Shown: positions 24,056-38,545 of the stretch, in pieces | Numbering within the stretch: the first letter of the stretch is position 1 | Layout: the number at the start of each line of letters is the position of its first letter | Assembly (NCBI RefSeq): GCF_037975245.1 | Contig: NC_092564.1 | Coordinates: 2,063,984-2,127,983 of the forward strand | Origin: Apostichopus japonicus | Lineage: Eukaryota; Echinodermata; Holothuroidea; Aspidochirotida; Stichopodidae | Direction: 5' to 3' | DNA: 64,000 nucleotides | The notes under the pieces: model-generated | The model's database searches: none | Told to the model about the DNA's origin: nothing | Seen by the model: only the letters and a program-made list of their open reading frames with translations | Translations under genes and position numbers: made by a program

Positions 24056-24135
24056 TCACGGGCCTGATTAAAGGAGCTAATATACTGAAACAGTTCAATT
24101 ATATTCCATTAACGTTCATTACATGACATGAATTC
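24056..24135 (+). repeat. single unit of the 74-bp tandem repeat
   Basis: GGGCCTGATTAAAGGAGCTA and the following CAGTTCAATTATATTCCATT match the array at 20746-21278. The LINE lies between them. Confidence 0.9.
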
Positions 24136-24702
24136 GACAGGAGTACGGTCATTGTTATGTACAGGGCGAGCACGTCACATGATCCTCCATGGTTGTTAGG
24201 GTTTCTTTGTTATGTCTTTGTTTACTCGTCTCCTAATTGCAGTAAGCCAATCTCGTTTTTGTTTTACTTCAAACTGTGATAATTAAGGATCTCTGTTTGT
24301 TAGTCAAGTTTCCCAGGTGGATACCACTTGATTCCCTCTTTACATCCATCTCAAAAAAAAAATAATAATAATGTCTAAATGTTTAGGGCCCGGTAAGGGT
24401 CGATCAGACGGATATCTCACTTATCGAGAATTCGATGAAATATGAGTTTCGTTTATTGAAATTGAAATTCGTTATGACGAATGCTCTATGAAGTGAACAA
24501 CATCGATAATAGGTCAGACTGCCAGTCTTTCTGACTAAGGTACGTAAGTAACTTTCAGTAATCCGGCTTCATGCGTCTCCATAAAAAGTCATCTTCAGCA
24601 GCAACACTTGATTATTTCCCACAGATCTGGGGAAGTGACATAGATCCGTGTATAACGAACGACGGCATGCAGTTGCGAGAGACCATGTACCTATACGGCA
24701 CC

Positions 24703-25043
24703 CAGGCTCGTAGCCAAAGGGGGGCGCCGCCCACCCCCCCCCCTTTGAGCATTTTTTTTTTAATTTAATGTTTTCATGATATCGCTAGTAATTTCAAAAG
24801 AGAAAATGCTAAGATGCAACTTACAAGGCCTGGGAAGTGCCATTTCCAGCGATCTAGGAGGCATTTTCAGCCAAAATTTTCTTGTACGCTTCGCGCCTAC
24901 TTATGGTGGCGCTACGCTTAGATAGTTTGCCTCAAAGCTTCGCCCTTCCCTTTGCTCAGAAAGTTTACAATGCCGTATCTACGGCTCTGATAGTTTGCCT
25001 ACATTTTCGCCCCTCCCTTGGCAAATTCCTGGCTACGTGCCTG
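24703..25043 (+). mobile_element. 341-bp hAT-type miniature element
   Basis: It starts CAGGCTCGTAGCCAAAGG and ends CCTGGCTACGTGCCTG. Identical 8-bp flanks ACGGCACC lie at 24695-24702 and 25044-25051. It is the reverse-orientation relative of the element at 13177-14191. The internal TGGCGCTACGCTTAGATAG block is shared with other repeats in the window. Confidence 0.9.
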
Positions 25044-25051
25044 ACGGCACC

Positions 25052-26621
25052 TACATGCGCCTAGCAGAGAACCAGATTACCAACCAACCAGTGTATATGA
25101 ATACCAAATCCAACCATTCACAGCCACATATCGAGTGTAGCCCCGGCGGAAATCCATTAATGTGCATGTCATGTTTTTCCCTATACTGCTATGAGCACAT
25201 GTAATTGGATGTTGGTTTAAATGCAAAGGATGTGAAATATTAACAAAGAGGAGAGAAAAATCTATCAAGCTTTGAAAGCAATATATTTTAATGATAACAC
25301 TTATGCTTGGGAGAATTGTAATCAGAGTGAATTTAGAAGGCAAGGTTTGTTGCACGAATGAGACCTGACAAGAATTAACCTGCTGCTGAATGAAACAATA
25401 TCCAAGTGTAAGACAACGTCCCTAATTAAGTTGTGAAGTCACTTAAAATATTAAATCAACAAACTGTAATATGCTCCAAAAACCTTGGTACAATTAATTC
25501 AAGGTGACACTTCAATTCCAGTGCATTATCATCAACTAAGTAAACGATTTTAATTGGTCGTATTCACATCCTGTATCCCTTCCCACTGTTCTCTAAATCA
25601 TATATGATAGAGATAGTAGGGGTCATCCAAAAATACTACTTTTCTGTCTGGACGATAACATGGATTTAATGACAAGATCGGAGACTTGAGCAAGTCTAAA
25701 AATGATCTCATCGAGTCCGAACTTTTGCTGGACTTATATTTGCTTTATTTAATGTGATCTGTAATTTGATAGAAATGGGTTCAACCAGGGAGTTGTTATG
25801 GAATAACAACTCCTTGGTGCAACCAATGGTAACACAAGCATTTGTTTTCAATTTGAGCTGATATTGGAATTGCTAGTCTTTAGAAAACTCTGTTTACGTT
25901 CTAGATATTGAATGTTGATGTTGAAGATATGAAAATTAAATAAAAGGAAAAGTATACAGTTTTACCTCTAAGTGGCACTATCATATCCAAGGATCATTAC
26001 ATGTTTTTTTTTTTTAAAACCCAATACTTCTTTATCAGCTCTTCGGAATTGTTCATCGTCATTCAAGGCAAATCCGAACGCTTCCGTGACTTTTAAACTA
26101 AGATGCCTTAGAACACTTGAGTTGTAAGTATTATTAACTAATATTTAGTACTGAAAGCAATTGCAATATATTGGTCATTAAGACAATGTTAGATACGAAT
26201 CATCGTATAAACGAGTGCAGAGTTAGTATTAGGTAAAGCTTACCATAATAAATGGAAAATGGAGATATAGAATCAACTCTCTGAACATGTTAACAATCGT
26301 CTTGAAAAAGTTTTAACAGAATGCAGTCTTACTACACAAACTGTATTAATTATATTCGAAGACATTCTAATATAAGTAATATATTAAAAATATAATTATT
26401 CAACTTAAAAAGCACCTTAATGTCATAATTTCGTTATCTGTTTGGCTTCGTCATCTGAACGATAAGACACATACATCAGAGAAAAAATTGATGAACATCA
26501 AAACAAGGATAATTTTCATACCAAAATATGCAAAAAACGGCGTAAACAGCACCAAAGGAAATAGACAGTATACAACATATAGATACAAAGATTCGGATAG
26601 CTTTGACATAAGAGGCATGAT

Positions 26622-26630
<9 letters not shown>
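25052..26630. other. no gene recognised
   Basis: AT-rich sequence with no exon I can support. The only structure is an imperfect inverted repeat (25778-25799 with 25803-25824, about 19 of 22 pairs) centred on TTGTTATGGAATAACAA. TTGTTATGGAATAACAA also occurs near 18830. Confidence 0.5.
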
Positions 26631-26631
<1 letters not shown>

Positions 26632-26688
<57 letters not shown>

Positions 26689-26862
26689 CATACATACATA
26701 CATACATACATACATACATACATACATACATACATACATACATACATACATACATACATACATACATACATACACACATACATACATACATACATACATA
26801 CATACATACATACATACATACATACATACATACATACATACATACATACATACATACATACA

Positions 26863-26943
<81 letters not shown>
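26632..26943. repeat. compound (TA)n-(CATA)n-(TA)n microsatellite
   Basis: About 50 bp of TA, about 205 bp of CATA tetranucleotide with a single CACA interruption near 26772, then about 55 bp of TA. It gives long artefactual MYVC and HTYI open frames on both strands. Confidence 0.97.
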
Positions 26944-26950
<7 letters not shown>

Positions 26951-27308
26951 TTATTATTATTACATATGATTTGTAACGTGGGTGGGCCTACCACCTGTCA
27001 GTCCTTTTTCTTGCTTATTAGTGGGTTTCTAATCTTCACCCTATCTCTATTCATCAAAGAGTACAACTGTAAGATACCTTACAGTCAGACAACTTGTCAT
27101 GTATGTATATTCATCACTTCCATAATGTTCTACATTGTGAACTGATTACTAAATATTATTGATACATCAATAACATCAAATAAGTATTCACTTTCTTTAA
27201 TATACAAGTACAGAATATAAACATATCACTGTCTTCTAACATCTGCAATTTACATGAATAAATTGATTTTGAAGTGAAGGTTTCATTAAAAGTTTCATAT
27301 ATAAATAA

Positions 27309-30300
27309 TTATATTTCAATATCTTGTGCTAAACTCTCAAAGTCATCGATTATTTTCATCAAATGCTGATGAGTGAATTCGCTGTTTGAAAACACCATCC
27401 GCCAGAAGTTGACCTTATCTTTAACTGGTTGATACGTAACCATCATGACCCCTGACGTCATCATTTTCTGTTTTAAAATTGGCGCAAACTGTTGGTGCAA
27501 AAAATTGAAAAAGAGGAAAACAATTAAAATGAAGTTGAAAATAAAACAGCAATTACAACTTATATCATTATTTTAGAGCTTGGAATACTAAATTGGCAAT
27601 ACTTTTTTTGGTCATCATTTCGTAAAGTTTAAATCCTCTTCTTGACAGCCTAAATTAGAATTATTTATTCTCTTTCCAAGGAAATCCTGGATTACCTGAC
27701 TTGACGAAACATCGTCATGATCACACGAATACAGTCTCGATGCGGATTAAGTGTTTAGTTTTCTTGCTACGTTGGGTTACTTTTCTTTAAACAAATATAT
27801 ATATTAATTATGTTATCAAGCTATGCTCACCTTATGCAACTTGTCAAATAGTTCTGGTCCATCTGGTAAGTTACGTAATGACGGTGGAATGTACCAGAAA
27901 CAGACGTTCGTGCATTCAGGCTGAGGGGAGAGAGATTGAAAACATGATTACATTCGTTGAATGAAGATGCAGCAACATTATATATACATAAGAAGTAAAT
28001 GCAACACGTATGCACTTTGAATACTATTAACGTCGTCAAATCTTACCTCCCATAGCAGTCGGAACCCCTCTCGGTTTCGTAAAAGGTCTGCGCATTGTCT
28101 GTGGAGTGAAATACCGACAGCATGGTTTATTAAGATGCTGGTGGTTCGGTCTTTTCGTATATACATTTACTCTTTCTTCTATATAGACTTTCCCCACAAA
28201 TTCCGCAACTGACACAGAATTAAATAATGGTATACTGATATGATGCAATTAAACGCCAGATCAATAAAAAATTTGCCGTGTTCGCAGTCAAAATTATTTT
28301 AACTTTCCATGGACGCATGATAATTGGCTACCATCCAGTAGGTCATTTAAAAATGGACGAATCACGCCACTGAATGTTGATGGGATGGCAAAGAAGGTTG
28401 CTGTTCAATTTAAGCTGGAAATTCAGTTGGTGTACTATATTAAAGGTGAATATTGCTTACTACTGCCCTTCCACCATTTTGGAAGGTATGAAAACCATCC
28501 CCCACAACACGGATGCCAATTTATGGCTGGTTCGACATGGGGTAGCGGATGACACATTTAGTAGTGCAAGGTCTGCTTATGAAAATTATGCCAGTTTAGA
28601 CTATGACACAGAATTATCCAAATTGTTGTAAAGGAACAACACTTACTTGGCCAGATCAAACTTATGGTCAATTTCTTGTTCCAATAATAAGTCCCCTTTG
28701 GCCTTCCACATAAACCAAGCCTTAAAGGCATCTGATAGCCGAGCGCACTGCAGAGACTTATCGCCGGTGTCATACTCAGCACCGTAAAATTTATCAGACT
28801 GGAATAGGTAAGACGCCGAAGCACTATGACAATGCTTTAACAGATCACCCTAAAAGAGAACGAATTGAGAGGATAACATTCTGAAGTTCAAGAGGAAATT
28901 CAGTGGTGAGATAATAGCAGAGAGAGAGAGAGAGAGAGGTGGAGAGAGAAGATAAAATATATTTTCAGGAAAAAATATTTCATTTGTCACCGCATACAAC
29001 AACCTAGACCCAACGAACATTTAGGCCTAAAAATAGTCATCATAACATTGGTCTTTACAACTTGAGTGGTTCTTACATACTTGTGTGTGTTTTGGAGGGC
29101 TGGACACTTCAGGATTATTGGATTCAACAGGGTGATGAGATTGACCTTAATGCGGTCAGGAAGTCACAAAGGATATATAGGAAACATACAATGACGTAGA
29201 AATACGGACGTTTACCAACCTCACTCTCATCACCCCTCCCCTCCCCTGTCTTCCCCACTCAACCTCTCACACGCCCTTCCCACCTCCATTATCTCCCAGA
29301 ATCCAAACAGTTTGATCAAACATAGAATAATACCTCTTTGCTTTTGTAATAAAACTTAACCATCCTTACCTTTTTGTTGAGAACTAATGCAGAACATTGT
29401 AATGGTACACCCATCATTTTATGTAAACACCAGCACAGCGAATCGACGCGATGAGCACCTTCCATTTTGTACTTGTGTTGCCGTGACAACAGCGCACTGC
29501 CTCCCCAGGCAGCCTAATGAGAGAGAGAAAGAATAAGCAACGAATTTGGAAGCCTTAATTGAGTTGTGTAAAACAACTTGTCGGCAAGAATGATCGATCT
29601 TATTTTCCTTCCAATGTTATAGTGTACTATTTTGTTTCTCGCAGTCATAACACCATCACAAACTGTGTGATGGCGTTGGAGCAAGGAGATAGCAACTCGG
29701 AGTCAATAAGTATGAAACACACAAAAATGATAAACAAAGCAAAAAATAACTAATTTCGGTTGTCTTCTGCAGAATTCAAGTTCACGGGGCGACGGTAAAA
29801 GTCAATGTGTCTCTATGATTAAAGCTTGACATATTTTAAAATTTTTAACAATGTGCTACCACTCGACCTTTCTAAAACTTTGAAAAAAAATCATATCACA
29901 GGTAACCTGAGAAACCAAATTTTGACTTATAAAGGATCATCAAAACAGAAAACAAATTAAAAAAAAAAAGCCTCACGCAGTAATGCAAAAGCATATTTGA
30001 TCAGCTTAGGATTAATGCAAACAACTTTGACCCTGCTTGTTTAACCATATAGTTTTGCTTCAACGAGCTTTATAGCTTGTAAAACTCATACATAATGAAA
30101 TCACTAACAGGAGTGAGATAAAAAGATTAGGTTTGAATTTTACCATTTGAATTTATTACAGTGAACGTTTTTTTTTTCGAATAGATATAAAATCAAAGTC
30201 AATCATGCGGATAGTAAGATATATAATTGCTAAATCACTAGAACAATCCAGATACCGGCAGGGAACGGAAAATTTGATTATTAAATATGATAAATATAAA

Positions 30301-33300
30301 GCAAATAATAATCAGATTGTCATGAATTGGTTATATACCCAATTTGTTTGTTTGTCTTTTGATGATGTCATACAGTGATTGAGCCATCCGAATGTTGGAA
30401 CAATTCTACCCTTCCTATTGAACACGTATAGGTTATATGTATATAGTTTGCGTTGTTTGTTGTTGTCCAAACGAGTATATGTCAGCCGTATATTCTGTAC
30501 TTACACATATGTTATGCCACGTACCACAAACATTCGAAAACTGTGATGTACCAAACTTAACGCTAAGAGCTGAGCCTGTAGCTAGACAGTAAGAACGGTA
30601 CAGATTCAGAGACCAAGATACCGACTATATGTGTTCGTTAACTTACATCGACATGTAACCAAACACCGTGCTTTTCACACACGTCTGCAAGTTTATCCAA
30701 AGGGTCGTAGGCTCCTTGAACAGTCGTTCCGGAGGTTGCTACCACGATCATTGGGGTGTCGCCCTTCAGGAATAAATAAATAGAGGAACTTGAGGCGGTA
30801 TAAATAAATAACTTAAAAATAAATCAATTATGATTTTGATATCAATCATATGAATGAATGTATCATGCTTTGTCATTTATCGTGCACATCGTCTTATACA
30901 TTTAATTATTTATAGTTTTAAGTTTAGTTCGGATCTGATATTTCGGGATGATATTCAGCCCCCCTTTGAAGCGAATAGTAAATAACCGTGGGATCCAATA
31001 ATATGCAATTAACTGACTCTGCATGTATAGTATAACTACTAGGTATGGCTATATATAAAATGTCGTAAAAAGATTATAGATTGATTGATTGTATTTGCTA
31101 ATTATAGTCAATATTGTTGGAGAACAGAGTGAAACGTTAAGCAGCTATAACTTAGTCTTTGTTTTTTTTTTATAATTTTAAGTTATTATTTATCCTAAAT
31201 TATGGCCAACAATAGCTAACCTTTTCTTTTGTAGAAACAATCGCCTTTTCCAATTCATCTGGTAACATTCTACCTCTGTAAAGAATAATGTTATTACAAT
31301 GCTGATATAGTTTATAAATAATCATAAAAAAGTACCTTCCGTGCATAATTGTTTAAGCAGCTTTGAAATTATGCAAGTAAATGTGATATGACAGAATCAT
31401 AGAGATGGAAAACAGATGTTTTGGTGGGATTTAAACGAATGAAAATGAATTGATAGCATTTCATTGATTTTGTTTCGAAAATTTGTTCATTAGTGCTAAT
31501 ACTGAATGGAAGCTTCTAAAGTTAACGCTACTATGCAAATTAAGTTTCCTTTCATGTGATTGGTCAGAAAGATACTTACGCATCGTCTGATTTTACTATC
31601 TGTATGTTGTCTGAACCAATGCCCATGAAAGAAGCTCCTTTTGTGATCGAATAGTGACTCTTCAAAAAAAGGAAGAGAATGGAAAAGTTCATCAGTTTGC
31701 TAAGGTTGTTACATCATTTTGAACCATTATAGTCACGTGACTGAGATGAGCAACATGATCGCTAATGAGGCATAAAATGCACATACTTGTCTAGATAATC
31801 TGTTTCCGTTTGTTTCCAGTACTTTTATCTTCCATTATAGACGTTAGTGCACATTAATTATCACATACTAGGCCTAATACATACAGATCTCCCTACATAG
31901 GAGTCGGCTTCAATGATCCCAATACAGTCACCCTCGTTTATAAATCCTTCATTCGCCTTTGGCTCTTCGATAAAAAGTTCCTTCGCCTACCTTAATCAGT
32001 CGAGGGAAGTTTTGAATCCCCCCTCCCCCACCCCTTATCCTTACCTTTGAAATACACGCCACTGGCCTCTTCGAATTAACGTATGATTTAAATGTTTTTG
32101 TGTCAATCCAGGCTATAATTAATCGCTATAACAATTACAATTTAGTTTTTAAGCATCTTTGGAAACCATGACCCCACATATTATTAACCCATAAACAGAA
32201 AATTATCAGTTGTTATGGCCAGTTTCCAAAGAGATATTCATCATATATACCACGTAAAACCATATCCGGGTGTCTACACTCCTAGGAGTAATTATATCGG
32301 GGTATCCAATCCCCTAGGAGGAACCATATCAGGGTATCAAATCCACTAGGAGTACAATATCGAGATGTCCACTCCCCTGAGAGAAACTCGTAGACTCTGG
32401 ACCTCACTGGGAAGAAAGGAGAATGGGGGGGGGGGAGCAAACGGGATCCCTAAATGATACCTACGAATGTTGAAGATGGTGTGTTGGGATTTAGTCACTT
32501 TGGAAATAACAATGAATGACCCCACCTCTCTACAATTCCCTTACCCCTTTCGCATCCCCCCCTCTCCCATTTACTTTCCATCCGCATTACAACTAGCACT
32601 GTCAAATACATAGCCTGTCGTTACAAAAATAAATGTTAACATTTATTTAAGGTTATAGAGGTACATTCCATCATGTTTTTTAAAATGTCTATACAAATTA
32701 TAAACAAGTCACATACCACATCTGACGTAAATATTATGCTCTGTTGGTAACCTCTGACCCCTTTTGTTTTCACTTCCGGGTTGATTTGATATCTTGCGAG
32801 GTTAATGGCGTACATATTGCCCATCGATCCACCTGGAAATTAAATCAATATTACAAGAAAGAGTTGACATCTGTTGTGCGCTATATCTTGCAACGAGAGC
32901 AACTCGCAATTAGTAAATATTTGTTTTCGGCTCGTACAGTAATTATGTCAAAATGCATTGATTAACAACCATGTATGATATAGGCTCTCAATCTGTATAT
33001 AATATTGAGAACTCCTCTTCAATACTCTCTACGACATGTTACCATATTTATGAAACAAATTTTGACTTCCATTTCTTTTGATACGGACGCAAGATTTTGA
33101 CCCACCATTCTTCGCCTACTGTCTAAATCCGCGACGAATGAATGACATCACACGATTAATCGCGGACGTAGAAAGCTCATTTGAAGTTAAAATGACGATT
33201 TTTAGCATATACTTGAAGTGATAACATATTTACACACTAACCTATAATTTATTTTAATATGAAGCACTGCCCCCTCCCCTCCCTTCCCTTCCCCACCTTC

Positions 33301-36300
33301 ATTTTGATCCTTCCTGCTTATGCGGACTATACCTATACTAGTTTATTTAGGTCTGTCGTTGGACAACATTTGATTTACGATAAATCATTACAATGTCCAC
33401 ATAATAACATACAATATAGTGTACCGGGAGTAACGTTTGATGACGTAATATAATATGATGTTGTAATTGGTTATACATTGGACATACGGGAGTGAGAACG
33501 TTGTAAACATTCTGCAACGATGTATGCGACTTTCTCCTGTTTCCAAATTTCTCTAGGGAGTGTGAAATATCGTCTTTTTATGATACACTTGTGTAGATAT
33601 ACTGCGCAGTTGAACACACTCATTTGCTTTAAATTAAGTTCAAATTACACGGTTGCAACGCAGAAAGGTAAGAACCTACTGCATATATACTGAATAGGGT
33701 ATACACTGCCATTTCAAATTTGCTCACGTTGACAATGTATGATGGTGAAAATGAAGATTTTCAGAACATACCGGGACAAAATATTCCATCCCCTTCAGAA
33801 AACCCGCATAAATCTCGTATTTTTTGAAGGATTGCGTTTTCGACGAGAAGGAATACTGGCGCCATCTCGTAAGTATAACTGTTGGTAAGAACCACAAATT
33901 CATAAGAACGTAAACAACAGTGTCTCTTAACATTGTAAAAAAAACTGCGAAACAGTATAATATATAACAATATAATGCTTAGTCCTGCTTGGTGTAATGT
34001 GCTTCTAACTTCGCCCTCTGTACTTAATGCTAATACATTTTGACTGTGTTATGAATGCTGTAGCTATAGGCTACATGTATAGGTCTTGACACAAAGTGGA
34101 ATTTTCCAGTTTGGTCCTTTAGCGTGACGAATATAAATAGTGAAGATAAATTCATTTGTATGAAAAGCAAAATCATGAAATCAAACTTACTATCATCAAA
34201 TTTGAAATTAGGAAAAAAAACTGCAGATCCGTTTTAATTAAATTCATTGAAACAGTAACATATAATCCAGACGAATGTTCACAACAAAATATATTCGATT
34301 GTGGATAAAATGTCAGTTCTATTCAATGCCAATCACTGAACAACACAACGTAGGAATTTATGTAAAACGTCCATGGAGACATTCAACCAAAATCTGATGT
34401 GATATTTTGAAGTGACATTTCAGGAGGAAAGAACTTAAAAAAAATTGAAACACATTAACATGAAATTCGGATATTACGTAGCCAATAACATGCCAAACCT
34501 GAATAAGCGATATGTATAGGAGACAATATGTATGAACTTACACACTTGTTTTCAAAGCATGGGCTAGATAAAGACCAGCCAAGCCCACAGCATCCACTCC
34601 CTGCCATAGCTGGTTGTTGAAAAACGGATGCGCTATGTAGCAAAGGGGAATAAAATACGAAAATGCACAAAGTCAAGGACCTTGTTTGGGGAAATGTCTA
34701 TACTAGGCCTATATCTGACCTCAGTTGCTAATACATATTATAATGAAAACTTTGAATGTAATGTCTTTTTCGCCCAATAAATTAAGGTTAGTAGGCCTAT
34801 ATATTAGTTCAATAACCTATATAGGCAGCTTTCTTGTCAACATGTTTTCTGTCAATCTGAAGACCAGGGGCGTAGCGAGCGGGGGGGTGTGGGGGGTGTC
34901 ACACACCCCCCCCCCAATAATTTGGTCGCTGTCGGCAAATTTTGGGTCTGTCGGCAAAAGGAGAAAAGGTGAAGAGAGCGGAAGGGGAAGAAAGAAGGAA
35001 AGCTGAATAGAGAAAAGGAGAACGGGAGCTTCTTCCGTGCCAAATTTGACTTAAAATATGCACCAGATTGCATCTAAGGACGTTTCAAAACTAAAAATTT
35101 TCCAAAGGGGAGGGGTAGACCCCCTACCCTTAGACCCCTCCCCCATTTCAGTCACCACTTCCAGATCCGTCGGCAAATCAAATTTGACTTAAAATATGCA
35201 CCAGATTGCATCTAAGGACGTTTCAAAACTAAAAATTTTCCAAAGGGGAGGGGGACACCCCCTCCCCTTAGACCCCTCCCCCATTTCAGTCACCACTTCC
35301 AGATCCGTCGGCAAATCAAATTTGACTTAAAGTATACACCAGATTGCATCTAAGGACATTTCAAAACTAAAAATTTTCCAAAGGGGAGGGGGACACCCCC
35401 TCCCCTTAGACCCCTCCCCCATTTCAGTCACCACTTCCAGATCCGTCGGCAATTCAAATTTGACTTAAAATTTGCACCAGATTGCATCCAAGGACGTTTC
35501 AAATCTAAAAAATTGCCAAAGGGGAGGGGGACACCCCCTCCCCTTAGACCCCTCCCCCATTTCAGTCACCACTTCCAGATCCGTCGGCAAATCAAATTCT
35601 CCACACCCCCCCAACAAAAACCCCTTCGCTACGCCCCTGCTGAAGACCATGCATAAATTAGCATCGAATTACGTATAACAGCCGCGAAGCCAGCCTTCGT
35701 GGTGTGAGGGAGCATATAGCCTAATTTGTTTACCCCATGCATGTAAACTGTCAGGAGAGTTTCAATTGAAGTCACGTTTGTATTGATTTTTGATATGAAA
35801 TTTCATGACATATTCTGTTACGATTTCGAATTTTAAGATGAGGAGTGCAAAATTTGCACGACGTCCGTTCTTCGGAGGAGTCTATGGGGAGGGATTTCCT
35901 TTCCCCTTTTGAGGAATTTCTATTTCGGTAAGGTGACTTTGATGCAAAATGGTGTTATCATATCCATTCCTATATAACTACATTTGTGCAGAAGATCTTA
36001 ATATCTCGCCAGCTCAATACGCACGAAAATGTTCCATTTAGCCGCACTCAAATTTGTATATGCAGAGTACCCTGACCTTGCTAAATCAAATTTACACTTG
36101 CCAATTTTCGTAATTTTGTAAATAAAGATAGTTCCCCAATAATGCGAAAGTCTATATACATATCCTACATGCGTTATTAAGCATTATGCATTGGTTTCAG
36201 TTATGACGACCTAAGCATAAATGATGTGAAACAACATTATGTATAGCGACGCTGTATGCCTATATGATTAAACCCTAATGGAACTATACTGTGTTTCTAA

Positions 36301-38545
36301 ATTGAACGTTTGTGTAACTAACTAAATTATATACTGCATTTTGCAACCTTTCATAACATGTACAATGTATGCTTCAATGACCTTGCTGTTGAGAAATTAA
36401 GACTTTCACTTTATAGCCTTCTCGTAGCATATATATAGAACACGTCTTTCTCAATGCCATCGGGAAAGCAAAATTAGTTGACTTCCCAATATTACATTGT
36501 AGTTGAATGAAAGCATGAACACACAAACACGTGACCGATAAAATATTATAGGTCATTATCGAAAAACACGGCAGTGTCTGTTTATGTCTGCAGTACGTGG
36601 TTGTTACACAATGAAATTTGCATGAATAACGAATGAAGCAAACAGCGCTACCTATATTAATATAGTTTCGTAAAATGATTTAGTAGAATCTAAAATGAAT
36701 GGAAGGGGGATGGGCGGTTGGCATATGGAGAGGATGACCCCTATGAACCCTCCATTCCATCAACGATCATACACATTTGGCTACATCTGGTATTGTGTCA
36801 AGAACTAGCCATGCTCACAATATTTACCAATATTAAGATTGCACCGGATCGCTTGTGCATATATAGTCTTAAATCTCCAACAACGCATATTAGTTATGCT
36901 TTTAATGAGCGGACATTGTCACAGGCTGTGTACGCAGAATGTCGATATACACTATTGATGTCTGGGTGAAATCCTTTATAGTAAACCTCTTCGGCATACG
37001 GTCTGTGTATGGATAATGCACTTACTTGTACGAACGCTGTTGTCTATGGTGGATTTACACAGTTCCATCAATTCATCGACTGTGGAAGATTTGTCTTGTA
37101 TCTCCAGATCTAACTGTTTTTTCAGATCCTTCGGGTACTGGAACTTGATGACTGAAACAAAAGTACATATTCATTGAGGTCTCAAAAAAGAGTTAAAAAA
37201 AAAACACATTCAGTGATTACGAATGTAGGAGAAACCTTGCAAGGGCTCATGGATTACGAGTTTCACGTCGGGTGACTTCCAATTCAACATCTAATAACTC
37301 TAATTGGAATCTTTTCTAAAAGCGGACGGGATTATATTGCCGTCGGTTACTTGGGATTTCAAAGGCAGCATGGCAAGTGGTACTGCCCTAGACAATTATG
37401 GATTTTTGTAATGAGTAATTAAGGGGAAAACAAGAGGACAACGCGACTATTCCCCATGAACCAAATATACAAACAGCTAACAAACCAAACATAATTATGG
37501 GTTTTTTTTCTCGAAAATCGCAATTACTAAAAGTGAAAGCTCATTCATTGAGATGGTTTTCATTCATATTTGAGAGTTGACATTACACAACTGTGAACGC
37601 TATATCGCTCCTAATGAGCCAACCGCCGGGAAACGCCTGTCAGTTTTACTTTTCATTTGCTTATGACAAATGTATGTATTTTAGATCCTCCTGCAAGCAG
37701 GAACTCGCGAAGAAGCCACCATTGGCTTATCATGTGTAGTATCTGTTCCCTTTCGAGGGGAATGGTGATGCACACCCGACGATGATCACACAGTCACAGT
37801 ACCGATGCAAGGGGACTGGGGTTGAGAGCGGATCAGTCGTTCGGTAGTTTGGTTTTCGTGCCCAGGTTCTTTCCTGGGCGACTTTTTCTTAAAAAGTTTC
37901 ATTGGCTTATCAAAGCCGCAAGCTGACCGAAAGTCAGTCTCTTAGATTCATCCATGATTATGAATTGTCAACAACTCTGTAACTGGACGACATACATTAT
38001 TAATCTTGGAGTGACTCGAACTCGGGACCTTATGATTGAAAGGCACCGGCGTTAACCACTGAGCTAACACTCCTAAGACGTGCGATTTCGACTATATCCT
38101 TCAAAAGTATTCATGGAAATTCATTGTCACTACTACCCCTGGCCAGCTGTCATATTGACTTTACTGACAAGTAGGATTCAGTAAGAGCAAGCGGGAGATA
38201 TTGATTTGAATTTGAATGTATTGTCCACAATCGGAAATTACACAGGTCGTAAACGAAAAGGGAAGAATATTCATTAAATTCTATAGGCAAAATGGCACTA
38301 AAAGAAAAACAGCTTTGATCGCAAGTGACCGTTCACTACCGAATTTTGGGTATAAACATTAATCCTTTTTTTTTTTTACTGTATACTTGAAACTGAAAGA
38401 TAGACTTACCTTTATTTTCTTCTTTCTTCCCATCTTCAAGGACATCGTGAACAATTAGTTCGAACACACGTCGAAGGAACGTCGTATTGTTGTGTGGATC
38501 TTTGTGTGAAATCCCATTCTCGTGACCAATGCGGCTGTCAGCCAT
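27309..38545 (-). CDS. acidic amino acid decarboxylase, CSAD/GADL1-like, copy B
   Basis: The second tandem paralogue is a PLP-dependent decarboxylase of the CSAD/GADL1 type, 498 codons, with the same 13 exon lengths and phases as copy A and about 90% identical to it by eye. Its blocks include [74 protein letters not shown] (Asp for the PLP nitrogen, with the usual Ala-Ala), [15 protein letters not shown] (Schiff-base Lys), [11 protein letters not shown] and [15 protein letters not shown]. The start ATG is at 38545; an upstream in-frame TTG is not used. All introns have GT/AG ends, and exon 1 has a strong GTAAGT donor, unlike copy A. Like copy A it has C-L-H-K for N-P-H-K and Gln in the catalytic loop. 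Every frame is open, so it looks functional. The substrate (cysteine sulfinate, aspartate or another acid) cannot be decided from sequence. Confidence 0.94.
34865..35639. mobile_element. 775-bp hAT-type element with 138-bp minisatellite
   Basis: It starts CAGGGGCGTAGCGAGC and ends TTCGCTACGCCCCTG. Identical 8-bp flanks CTGAAGAC lie at 34857-34864 and 35640-35647. The interior has four 138-bp tandem units (CCAAAGGGGAGGGG at 35102, 35240, 35378 and 35516). It lies in copy B intron 2 and is absent from the copy A intron. It is non-coding. Confidence 0.93.
38008..38073 (-). ncRNA. tRNA-like sequence, probably a SINE head
   Basis: The minus strand reads GGAGTGTTAGCTCAGTGGTT (A-box-like), a possible anticodon hairpin GCCTT/AAGGT, then CCCGAGTTCGAGTCACTCC with a B-box. 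Acceptor pairing GGAGTG/CACTCC is present, but the T-arm cannot form its usual stem. It is more likely tRNA-derived repeat DNA than a working tRNA. Confidence 0.5.

Noticed and set aside
26476-26994. 172- and 162-codon open frames of MYVC or HTYI repeats
   Set aside because: They arise from the CATA/TA repeat, where no frame contains a stop codon.
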